Below are positions 1-8,740 of a DNA stretch of 11,356 nt, in pieces. A model generated the notes under the pieces. It was not told the origin of the DNA and searched no databases. It was given only the letters and a program-made list of their open reading frames with translations. The DNA comes from Sphingomonas sp. (GTDB lineage: Bacteria > Pseudomonadota > Alphaproteobacteria > Sphingomonadales > Sphingomonadaceae), in the NCBI GenBank assembly GCA_019247755.1, contig JAFBAM010000100.1:1-11356 (forward strand), read 5' to 3'. A program made the position numbers and the translations under genes. Position 1 is the stretch's first letter. Every line of letters begins with the position of its first letter.

Positions 1-969
1 TTCGAACCGGACTCCCCGTTCCAGCACTGGACCCCCGATGGAAACTGGGCGCACGGCCCGGGCGCGGGCGACGACAAAGGGGGGATCGCCGTAATCGTCG
101 CTGCGCTCCGCGCGATGCAGGCCGCCGGTACGCTTAGACAAGCCAACATCACGGTCTTCCTGACCGGCGACGAAGAGGATGCCGGCAATCCGCTGACGGT
201 GTCGCGCCGCGACCTCATTGCCGAGGGCAAAAAAGCCGACGTGGCGCTCGATTTTGAGGATCTGTCGACCGACGACGGGCCCAATGGACCGGTCGACATG
301 GGTTCGATCGCGCGGCGAAGCGCCGGGAGTTGGACAGTAACGGTGACCGGCAGGAGCGCGCACTCCGCCGGAGTCGGCGCCAACAATTATGGCGCGATCT
401 ATGAGCTGGCGCGGATCCTCGACCAGTTCCGGCGAGAGCTTCCCGAGGACAAGCTGACGTATAACGTCGGGATCGTCGGCGGCGGGCAGACGGCGAAGCT
501 CGATGCCGATCGCATCCGCCTCGAGGCGACGGGTAAGACGAACATCATCGCCGCGACCGCGGTGGCGCGCGGGGACCTTCGCGCGATCAGCCAGGATCAG
601 ATTGATCGGACGCGTGCGAAGATGCGCGCGATCGTCGGCCAGCCGCTCGCCGGAGCGCATGCCGAAATCACGTTCGACGAGGACAGTTATCCGCCGATGC
701 CCCCGACGGAAGCGAACCGCGCGCTGCTGGCCAGGCTCAACGTCGTCAATGCCGACATGGGGCTGGCGCAGATGGGTGAGCTCGATCCGGCCAAGCGCGG
801 CGCCGGCGACATCAGCTTCGTCGCCGCGGATGTCGCCGGGCTGGTCGGCCTGGGTCCTTCGAGCGACGGGTCGCACACCGCGAACGAGAAGGTCGACGTG
901 CCCTCGATCTTCAAGCAGGCCAAGCGCGCCGCAATCCTCATGAGCCGGCTGGCCAAGGAGCATCGGTGA
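1..969 (+). CDS. M20-family metallopeptidase, 5' end missing
   Basis: The reading frame is open from base 1 to the TGA at 967-969 (322 residues). It is the C-terminal part of a zinc-dependent M20/M25/M40 peptidase, a family that cleaves small peptides, acyl-amino acids or related amides. Visible motifs are GAGDDKGG near residues 21-28, whose first Asp is the bridging metal ligand in the family, and GDEED near 57-61, which holds the catalytic Glu pair (E58/E59). An AHSAG motif from the lid/dimerisation domain lies around residue 120, and GSHTANE near 290-296 supplies the last metal-ligand His (H292). The first HxD metal motif and any signal peptide would lie upstream of the window, so roughly 120 or more residues are missing. 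That is the window edge, not a broken gene. The substrate cannot be told from the sequence, and whether the enzyme is periplasmic depends on the missing N-terminus. Confidence 0.9.
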   Translation, partial: FEPDSPFQHWTPDGNWAHGPGAGDDKGGIAVIVAALRAMQAAGTLRQANITVFLTGDEEDAGNPLTVSRRDLIAEGKKADVALDFEDLSTDDGPNGPVDMGSIARRSAGSWTVTVTGRSAHSAGVGANNYGAIYELARILDQFRRELPEDKLTYNVGIVGGGQTAKLDADRIRLEATGKTNIIAATAVARGDLRAISQDQIDRTRAKMRAIVGQPLAGAHAEITFDEDSYPPMPPTEANRALLARLNVVNADMGLAQMGELDPAKRGAGDISFVAADVAGLVGLGPSSDGSHTANEKVDVPSIFKQAKRAAILMSRLAKEHR

Positions 970-1053
970 CCTCACCTGCTGCAACAAAAGTGCAACCGCG
1001 ACCCGAGTTGGGGGTTGTGAGTTTAACGGGGAGTGCGGCCGTTGCGCACGCGT

Positions 1054-1059
1054 AAGGAG
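1054..1059 (+). promoter_or_regulatory. Ribosome binding site that decides the kinase start
   Basis: AAGGAG sits 9 bases before an in-frame TTG at 1069. The longer alternative start, GTG at 1033, has no comparable purine-rich site, only GGGGAG overlapping it too closely. This supports a start 12 codons inside the longest frame. Confidence 0.7.
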
Positions 1060-1068
1060 CTAAGCGGC

Positions 1069-2607
1069 TTGGCGACGACCGAGAAGGCCAGGGAACGGAT
1101 TTCCGACGAAGCATTCCGGAGGTTGGTGGAGTCGATCGTCGACTACGCGATCTACATGCTCGATCCCGATGGGCATGTGACAAGCTGGAACCCGGGCGCC
1201 GAGCGGATCAAAGGCTACGGCCCCCACGAAATCATGGGCGAGCATTTCAGCCGCTTCTATTCCGACGAGGACCGCGAAGTGGGCACGCCGAAGAAGGTCC
1301 TCGACATCGCGCGGCGCGACGGGCGGTTCGAAGGCGAAGGATGGCGGGTCCGCAAGGACGGCACGCGGTTCTGGGCGAGCGTCGTCATCGACGCGATCCA
1401 CGACGACCAGGGCAAGCTCGTCGGCTTCGCCAAGATCACCCGCGACATGACCGAGAAGCGCGAGGCGCAGCTCCGGCTCGAGGAATCGCGCGAACAGTTG
1501 TTCCGGTCGCAGAAGATGGAGGCGCTTGGGCAGCTGACCGGCGGGCTGGCCCATGACTTCAACAACCTTTTGACCGCCATCCTCGGCGCCACCGAGCTCG
1601 CCATCCGCAACATCGATAACCCGGACAAGGTCCGCCGGATGCTCGATGGCGTTCGCAACTCTGCCCAGCGCGGCGCGGGCCTGACCAAGCAGCTGCTTGC
1701 CTTCGCTCGCGCGCAGCAGCTCGAGATCAAGCAGATCGACCTCAAGGCCTTTTTCGCCGACGTGACGACGTTGCTGCGGCCATCGCTCCGCAGCAATATC
1801 GAGGTCGTAACCGAGTTCTCCGACCAGCTGTGGCCGATCGACGCCGACGCCGGAGCACTCGAGCTCGCGATCCTGAATCTCGCCTTCAATGCGCGCGACG
1901 CGATGAAGGAGGGCGGGATGCTGAAGCTGACCGCTCACAACGTCGTGCTCAACGGAACGCCCGAGGGCCTCAAGGGGGAGCATGTCGCGCTCCAGGTTTC
2001 GGATACCGGCGAGGGCATGTCGACTGAAGTGATGGACCGGGTGTTCGAGCCCTTCTTCACGACAAAAAGCTTCGGCGAGGGCACGGGGCTGGGGCTCAGC
2101 CAGGTCTTCGGCTTTTCGAAGCAGATCGGCGGCGCAATCGCGGTCGATTCCAAGCCCGGCAAGGGCGCGACCTTCACGCTCTACCTCCCCGCCAGCAAGT
2201 CGACCGTAGGAACCGAGCCGAAGCTCAACGGCGCCCAATCGCTGGGGCGCGTGCTCCTGGTCGAGGACGACATGCTGGTCGCCGAGCTGACGGCGGGAAT
2301 GCTGGCAGAGCTGGGTTTCGACAGCATCGTCGCCCACAGTGCAAAGGAGGCGTTGGAACGCCTCGCCGGCGGCGACCGTCCGAGCCTCGTGCTGTCGGAC
2401 ATCATCATGCCCGGCGGGATCAGCGGAATCGAGCTCGCCCGCAAGGTCCGCGATCGCTTTCCCGAGCTGCCGATCGTGCTGACGACCGGCTACAGCGAGC
2501 AACTGAGCTCAGGCCACGGCTTCCCGATCCTCCAGAAACCCTATGAAATGGACGCATTGGCTGGCGCGATCAGCGAAGTCCTGAAGACGGAAATCGCCGT
2601 CAGTTGA
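1069..2607 (+). CDS. Hybrid sensor histidine kinase (PAS-HisKA-HATPase-REC)
   Basis: This 512-residue protein senses a signal and phosphorylates itself, then its own receiver. No membrane segment is visible, so it should be cytoplasmic. In order it has a PAS domain (about 20-135, with GYGPHEIMG and a C-terminal GFAKITRDMTE), a short coiled linker, and a HisKA domain with phospho-acceptor H162 in LAHDFNNLL. The ATPase domain follows, with N box LNLAFNARDAM, G1 DTGEGM, F box FEPFFTTK and G2 GEGTGLGL. The receiver (about 394-510) has acidic E399/D400/D401, phospho-acceptor D444 in LSDIIMPG and K490 in LQKPYE. The PAS lacks the LOV cysteine motif, so flavin photochemistry is not supported. A GTG at 1033 is in frame, but TTG at 1069 follows AAGGAG at 1054-1059 with a 9-base gap, so I chose TTG. 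No separate response regulator or phosphotransfer protein is adjacent, so it is an orphan here. The ligand is unknown. Confidence 0.9.
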   Translation: MATTEKARERISDEAFRRLVESIVDYAIYMLDPDGHVTSWNPGAERIKGYGPHEIMGEHFSRFYSDEDREVGTPKKVLDIARRDGRFEGEGWRVRKDGTRFWASVVIDAIHDDQGKLVGFAKITRDMTEKREAQLRLEESREQLFRSQKMEALGQLTGGLAHDFNNLLTAILGATELAIRNIDNPDKVRRMLDGVRNSAQRGAGLTKQLLAFARAQQLEIKQIDLKAFFADVTTLLRPSLRSNIEVVTEFSDQLWPIDADAGALELAILNLAFNARDAMKEGGMLKLTAHNVVLNGTPEGLKGEHVALQVSDTGEGMSTEVMDRVFEPFFTTKSFGEGTGLGLSQVFGFSKQIGGAIAVDSKPGKGATFTLYLPASKSTVGTEPKLNGAQSLGRVLLVEDDMLVAELTAGMLAELGFDSIVAHSAKEALERLAGGDRPSLVLSDIIMPGGISGIELARKVRDRFPELPIVLTTGYSEQLSSGHGFPILQKPYEMDALAGAISEVLKTEIAVS

Positions 2608-2626
2608 AGGGCTTGGCCGTGAGGCC

Positions 2627-2655
2627 TTGACGTCAAATCACTTTGGGAGCCTCAT
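2627..2655 (+). promoter_or_regulatory. Possible promoter with palindromic -35 region
   Basis: TTGACGTCAA at 2627-2636 is a perfect 10-base palindrome, and its first six bases, TTGACG, match a housekeeping -35 element. The region 17 to 19 bases downstream (about 2650-2657) is a poor -10 (CCTCAT/TCATCC). It lies in the 93-base gap between the kinase stop and the membrane-protein gene at 2701, so it could drive that gene or serve as an operator. The -10 is weak, so this is only a candidate. Confidence 0.3.
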
Positions 2656-2664
2656 CCTTACCGC

Positions 2665-2679
2665 CGCGAAACGATCGCG
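2665..2679 (+). promoter_or_regulatory. Short hairpin before the ribosome binding site
   Basis: CGCGA (2665-2669) and TCGCG (2675-2679) can pair around the five-base loop AACGA. The stem ends about eight bases before the GGAGGGG ribosome binding site of the gene at 2701. It may be a 5' leader structure, or chance in GC-rich DNA. Confidence 0.25.
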
Positions 2680-2700
2680 TGCCCGTTGGAGGGGAAACTC

Positions 2701-3156
2701 ATGGCAACGACTGCCGAAAGCCGCACTCCGGTCCATCTCTGGATCGTTGGCATCCTGTCGCTCCTTTGGAGCTGCTTCGGCTCTTACGATTATACGATGA
2801 CCCGCATGCGCAACCTGGATTACGTCGCCCAGTCGATGCCGGGCGTGGATCCGAACGCGGCGCTGGCGTGGGTCGATAACATGCCCTTGCTTGTGCAGAT
2901 CGGATGGGGCCTCGGCGTGTGGCTGGGCCTCGCAGGATCCGTACTTCTGCTGATCCGTAATCGCTGGGCGGTCTGGGCCTTCGGTATTTCGATGGTCGGC
3001 GCGATCGTCAGCCTTGGCTGGCAGATTGCGATGGCGCCGCCGCTTGCCGGTGCGACGGGAGCGATGTTCAAGGTGATGCCGTACGTGATCATCGTGATCA
3101 CGGTCGCGCTGTTCCTTTATGCGCGGGCGATGGCCGCGAAAGGTGTGCTTCGCTGA
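2701..3156 (+). CDS. Small four-helix membrane protein, unknown function
   Basis: The product has 151 residues and about four predicted membrane helices, near 11-28, 65-85, 89-110 and 126-143. Between the first two is a roughly 35-residue loop with a YDYTMTRMRN stretch and a DPNAALAWVDNMP stretch. Similar small proteins, with a conserved HLWIVGILSLLW-type start, are to my recollection common in sphingomonads and carry no firm function; some are labelled loosely as transporters. I see no transporter signature. A TTG at 2686 would add five residues, but ATG at 2701 is preceded by GGAGGGG at 2688-2694, so the shorter form is preferred. It stands alone: 93 bases after the kinase and followed by a hairpin at 3166-3190, so it is probably transcribed as a single gene. 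I infer an inner-membrane location from the helices only. Confidence 0.8.
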   Translation: MATTAESRTPVHLWIVGILSLLWSCFGSYDYTMTRMRNLDYVAQSMPGVDPNAALAWVDNMPLLVQIGWGLGVWLGLAGSVLLLIRNRWAVWAFGISMVGAIVSLGWQIAMAPPLAGATGAMFKVMPYVIIVITVALFLYARAMAAKGVLR

Positions 3157-3165
3157 TCTGAGCTA

Positions 3166-3190
3166 GGGCGGCGAAGGTAACGCGCCGCCC
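3166..3190 (+). terminator. Hairpin, candidate intrinsic terminator
   Basis: GGGCGGCG (3166-3173) pairs perfectly with CGCCGCCC (3183-3190) around a nine-base loop, ten bases after the stop of the membrane-protein gene. The following bases, GCTTATTGCTGTTGCC, are only moderately T-rich, so termination may be inefficient or depend on another factor. Confidence 0.5.
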
Positions 3191-3303
3191 GCTTATTGCT
3201 GTTGCCGAATTGCTGCACCCCGCCGCGCGATTGCTCAGGCGTGCGCGACACTACTTGCACGAATGTCGATAATCGCGACCATGCTCGTAGCGGAGTCTTG
3301 GTC

Positions 3304-3318
3304 CCGCACGTCGTGCGG
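3304..3318 (+). promoter_or_regulatory. Hairpin or dyad just upstream of the esterase start
   Basis: CCGCAC (3304-3309) and GTGCGG (3313-3318) form a perfect six-base inverted repeat with a three-base centre. It ends six bases before the GGAGGGG ribosome binding site (3325-3331) of the autotransporter esterase. It could be a protein-binding dyad or a leader hairpin. I see no convincing promoter elsewhere in the 177-base gap 3157-3333. Confidence 0.3.
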
Positions 3319-3333
3319 CCGAATGGAGGGGTT

Positions 3334-5132
3334 ATGTCAAAGTATCGTCGAGTTTCGCGCGCTCTCGCATGCGCATCGCTAGTTGCCCTCGCGACGCCGG
3401 CCGCGGCGCAGGAGATCAGCCGGATTGTCGTTTTCGGCGATTCCTATGCCGATACCGGCAACGCGCTCCGGCTGGCGGGCGTGAACCCGCAAACCACCGG
3501 CATCTACACCACCGGGCGCTTCTCGGGCGGCAGCAACTATGTGGATACGCTGACCAACATCCTCCAGGTCCCGCAATTCAACTTCGCCATCGGCGGAGCG
3601 CGAACCGACAACAATAATCAGACGGTTGGCCTGCCAGGCTTCACCTTCGAAGTTCAGCAATTCCTCGCCGGCGGCGGAGCGCTCGGCTTCCCGACCGTCA
3701 ACACCACGCTGACCCGCAGCGACCTTGTCGCGGTTTCGATCGGCGGCAACGACGCACGCAACTACCAGCAGACCGGCGGAACGCTCGCGGGCGCACCGGC
3801 CGCGGCGGCTACCGCGGTCACCAGCTTCCAGCAGAATTTCAACCTGGTGATGCAGAAGGGACAACCGACGATCAGCTTCCTCGCCGGCGACACCGGCCAG
3901 CTACCGGAAATCGCGGGCAATCCGAGCGGAGCAGCCATCCGGACCGCTTACTCAACGGCATTCAACAATGGCATCCAGCAGGTGCTGGCCGGCTATGCGA
4001 GTAGCGGCTCGATCGTTCATTACCTCGACCTCACCAAGGTGCTTGGCTCGATCAACGCCAATCCGGCCGCGTACGGGATCACCGCACTGACCTGCCCGGC
4101 CCTACCGAACACCACCTGCGTGACAGATAACAATGCGCCCTATCTCTTCTATGTCGACAATCTCCACCTGACGTCGAAGGGCTTTGCGATCGTTGGCCAA
4201 TATGTCGCGGTACAACTTGCCGCGCCGCTAACGCTGCAGGCTCCGTCGGACCTTGGCTTTGACACCGCGCGCCAGTGGGGCCGGACGCTGGCGAGCCGGA
4301 GCGACATCTACGGCGAGGACGGCGGCGAAGGCTTCCGTGTCTATGCGCTCGGCGACTATTTCTCGCACGACGTTCCGGGAACAGCGGAGAATACACCCTT
4401 CGAAGTGCGCGGATACGGTGCGACGATCGGCGCCGAATACGGCATGGCGGGCGGCCTGATCGGCGCCGCCGGCAATTACAGCAAGCCGCGCGTCAACTTT
4501 GGCAATGAAGCCGCACGGATCCGCGCCCACAGCTGGCAGATCGGGGCCTACGGCAGCCTGTCGATGAACGGCCTCTTCGGCCAAGCCTATCTCGGCTACG
4601 GCAAGGACCATAACGACATCACCCGAGCGGGCGTCGTCCAGGGGATGGATGCGAGCCCGCATGGCAATCACACGGTGGCGGGAGCCAAGGGCGGTTACCT
4701 GATGGACGTCGGCGGACTGAAGGTTGGGCCGATCGTCGCGGTCGACTATGCCCGCGCCAAGGTCGATGGCTATACGGAGGCGGGCGACCCCGCCCTGACC
4801 CTCAATGTCAGCAGCCAGAGCCTGAAGTCGTTCGACGGTCAGGCCGGCATCGAGGTCCGCGGCGAGTTCGCGGGACTGAAGCCCTTCCTGGACGTGACGG
4901 CCGAGCGCGATTTTACCGGCGATGACCGCGCAATCACCTTCGCCCAAACCAGTGCGCCAGGCATCGTCAACACCTGGGACGTTCCGGGTCCGAAGCAGAC
5001 CTACGCGCGCGTTTCGGGCGGCGCCGCCGCCACGCTGGCGCCGGGCATCAGCATCGACGCGTTCGTCTCGACGACATTCAGCCGCAAGACGGGCAACGAG
5101 ACAGGTGCCCAGCTGGGCCTGAAGGCGAAGTT

Positions 5133-5136
<4 letters not shown>
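3334..5136 (+). CDS. Autotransporter SGNH/GDSL esterase (type V secretion)
   Basis: This 600-residue protein is a surface-displayed ester hydrolase of the EstA/EstP type. Residues 1-25 are a signal peptide (basic start, hydrophobic core, TPAAA before Q26). The SGNH domain follows, with nucleophile S37 in VVFGDSYADTGNA, a block II glycine in FAIGGARTD, GGND with N139, and the catalytic D275/H278 pair in DNLHLT. From about residue 320 to the end is a beta-barrel translocator domain rich in alternating aromatic and glycine residues. It ends in LGLKAKF, whose terminal Phe suits outer-membrane insertion. Length and order fit the autotransporter lipase/esterase family. The frame is open from 3196, but ATG at 3334 follows GGAGGGG and begins the signal peptide, so that start is clear. 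Its natural substrate (lipid, acyl-sugar or polymer ester) cannot be read from the sequence. Its stop overlaps the stop of uvrB on the other strand. Confidence 0.93.
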
Positions 5137-7337
<2,201 letters not shown>

Positions 7338-7344
7338 CCGAGGC

Positions 7345-7373
7345 TATATGGTCGCGGGCGACGGCAGGGACAA
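7345..7373 (-). promoter_or_regulatory. Candidate uvrB promoter, possibly leaderless
   Basis: On the minus strand, TTGTCC (complement of 7368-7373) is followed after 17 bases by CATATA (complement of 7345-7350), giving a plausible sigma-70 type promoter. The -10 ends only seven bases before the uvrB ATG, so transcription would begin at or next to the start codon. The absence of a ribosome binding site agrees with that. Confidence 0.4.
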
Positions 7374-7384
7374 CGGAGGGACAA
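7367..7384. repeat. Direct repeat GGGACAA with 11-base period
   Basis: GGGACAA occurs at 7367-7373 and 7378-7384, one helical turn apart, in the 50-base gap between the divergent uvrB and racemase-family genes. It overlaps the candidate uvrB -35 and the ribosome binding site of the racemase-family gene. It could bind a regulator, or be chance in a purine-rich leader. Confidence 0.25.
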
Positions 7385-7387
7385 GGG

Positions 7388-8119
7388 ATGCGCTTCGGCA
7401 TTCTCGCACATAGCGCGGAAGGGGCGGCCCTTTGCTTCCTCACCTTCTGTCGAGAGGGCTTCCGCGAGCTTGGCCCGCACATGCATCCCGACGTGATGCT
7501 CGACTGCGAGGCGATGGGGCGGATCCTGCCCGCCTGGGACGCCGGAGACCATGCCGCCGTTCGCGCCTTCCTCGCACAATCGATCGAGCGGCTCGCCAAC
7601 GGCGGTTGCGACTATTTCGCCTGCCCGGACAATACCGCGCACATTGCGCTAGAGGTTGCGGGGCCTGACCTGCCGCTGCCCGGACTCAACATCGGCGATG
7701 TCGTGGCCGACGAAGCGGCGCGACTCGGCATGACGCGGGTCGGGGTGCTGGGGACGCGGTTCACGATGAACGGGCCGGTGTACCGGCGCGCGCTCCCGTC
7801 AGTCGGGATCGAGCCGGTCTACGCCAATGAGTCCGAGCGCGCCGACATCGACCGGATCATCTTCGACGAGCTGGTTGAAGGCGTGTTCAGCGAACCGTCG
7901 CGCCGGCGCTATGTCGAGATCATTGACCGGCTGAAGCGCGAAGAGGATTGCGACGGGGTCGCTTTGGTCTGCACCGAAATTCCGCTGCTCATCACGCCGG
8001 ACGTCTCGCCCCTGCCGATCCTCGATTCCACGCGGCTGCTCGCTCGCGCCGCTTTCGATGTTGCGACCGGCAAGCGCCCCTTCCCGACCTGGCGTGGAGG
8101 GCCCGTCGAAGCCAGCTAG
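7388..8119 (+). CDS. Aspartate/glutamate racemase-family protein
   Basis: The 243-residue product resembles PLP-independent Asp/Glu racemases, which invert amino acids with two cysteines in a two-lobed fold. The second cysteine motif is canonical: VCTEIPLLI with C195. The first is odd. The segment reads FACPDNTAH (77-85), so the position just before NTAH is Asp81, and the nearest cysteine, C79, is displaced by two residues compared with the usual CNTAH. Either C79 still serves through a local insertion, or the reaction differs. The substrate is unknown; free aspartate or glutamate or a related acid are the family's usual ones. The frame is open upstream into uvrB, but ATG at 7388 has GGAGGG at 7375-7380 and begins with the typical MRFGILAHSAEG strand, so I chose it. 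It is divergent from uvrB and 53 bases before the next gene. The protein should be cytoplasmic. Confidence 0.82.
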   Translation: MRFGILAHSAEGAALCFLTFCREGFRELGPHMHPDVMLDCEAMGRILPAWDAGDHAAVRAFLAQSIERLANGGCDYFACPDNTAHIALEVAGPDLPLPGLNIGDVVADEAARLGMTRVGVLGTRFTMNGPVYRRALPSVGIEPVYANESERADIDRIIFDELVEGVFSEPSRRRYVEIIDRLKREEDCDGVALVCTEIPLLITPDVSPLPILDSTRLLARAAFDVATGKRPFPTWRGGPVEAS

Positions 8120-8172
8120 TGACCGGAACGACAGCCGTTTATGGTGCATCCCGACAATAGGGGGAAAGCGTC

Positions 8173-8718
8173 ATGAAACATTTGCTTCTGCTCGCTGCCG
8201 GACTCGCCGCGCTGACGGCTTGCAACAAGTCGCCGACGGTCGATGCCAAGAACGCGACGCCCGAAGAGGTGGCCAAGCAGGTGCGCGCGTCGGGCGTGGA
8301 AACGGCCTTTGTCACGCCCGGCGAATGGACCTCCAAGGTGACCATCGTCAGCATGCATGTGCCCGGAGCGCCGCCTGCCATGGAGGCCCAGATGAAGGGC
8401 CGCGGCTCCGAAGAGCGCAACTACTGCCTGACCCCGGAGGAAGCGAAGAAGCCCAACGAGAACTTCTTCGCGGGCAACCAGAATGAGTGCCGTTACGACC
8501 ATTTCACGATGGGCGGCGGCAAGATCGACGCGGCGATGCGCTGCACGCATGAGAAGATGACGCAGCTCGTCACGTTCAACGGCAGCTACGCTCCCAACTC
8601 CTACCAGGTCGCCATGGACAGCAAGGTCGTGGGCGGATCGAGCGAGATGGCCGGCATGGCCATGAGCATGCGCGTCGACGCCAAGCGCGTCGGGGAATGC
8701 AGCCCAAAGCGGGGATGA
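8173..8718 (+). CDS. DUF3617-domain lipoprotein
   Basis: This 181-residue protein has a short lipoprotein signal: MKHLLLLAAGLAALTAC with a lipobox (LTAC) and lipidated C17. Residue 18 is Asn, not Asp, so outer-membrane or periplasmic retention is possible. The rest fits DUF3617 (PF12276 by recall): a PGEW motif at 49-52, then YCLTPEEA around 84-91, and further cysteines at C106, C124 and C176 that could form disulfides with C85. Proteins of this family are common in sphingomonads, xanthomonads and relatives, and their function is unknown. ATG at 8173 is supported by AGGGGGAA about seven bases upstream. It ends 15 bases before the lipid kinase gene, so the two may be co-transcribed. No partner protein is suggested by the sequence. 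Confidence 0.88.
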   Translation: MKHLLLLAAGLAALTACNKSPTVDAKNATPEEVAKQVRASGVETAFVTPGEWTSKVTIVSMHVPGAPPAMEAQMKGRGSEERNYCLTPEEAKKPNENFFAGNQNECRYDHFTMGGGKIDAAMRCTHEKMTQLVTFNGSYAPNSYQVAMDSKVVGGSSEMAGMAMSMRVDAKRVGECSPKRG

Positions 8719-8725
8719 CGCGTTA

Positions 8726-8740
8726 GCGCCTCAATGGCGC
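8726..8740 (+). promoter_or_regulatory. Hairpin spanning the lipid-kinase start codon
   Basis: GCGCC (8726-8730) and GGCGC (8736-8740) pair around TCAAT, placing the ATG at 8734 in the loop and stem edge. No clear ribosome binding site precedes the ATG. Translation may therefore depend on ribosomes arriving from the DUF3617 gene 15 bases upstream. A five-base stem is weak evidence. Confidence 0.25.

Noticed and set aside
992..1016. GCAAC-N16-GGTT before the sensor kinase as an EcfG promoter
   Set aside because: Both boxes carry a mismatch, one in the highly conserved second G of the -35, so it is no better than expected by chance.
1129..1470. LOV photoreceptor domain in the kinase
   Set aside because: The PAS fold is present but the GxNCRFLQ cysteine motif is not, so a photoactive flavin domain is not supported.
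1060..2502. 480-codon open frame on the minus strand, antisense to the sensor kinase
   Set aside because: The plus-strand frame encodes all kinase motifs. The reverse frame shows no domain and its openness follows from GC-rich third positions.
2615..2626. Terminator after the kinase
   Set aside because: GGCC-GTGA-GGCC gives only a four-base stem and no T tract follows.
4228..4947. 239-codon minus-strand frame within the esterase gene
   Set aside because: It is opposite the beta-barrel domain of a well-supported autotransporter and has no start signal or domain.
7338..7387. LexA/SOS box controlling uvrB
   Set aside because: No GTTC-N7-GTTC or GAAC-N7-GAAC is present in the divergent intergenic region.
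8125..8150. GGAAC before the DUF3617 gene as an EcfG promoter
   Set aside because: GGAAC is present at 8125-8129, but the bases 16 to 17 downstream are GCAT/CATC, with no GTT element. CCGTTT occurs only five bases away, which is the wrong spacing.
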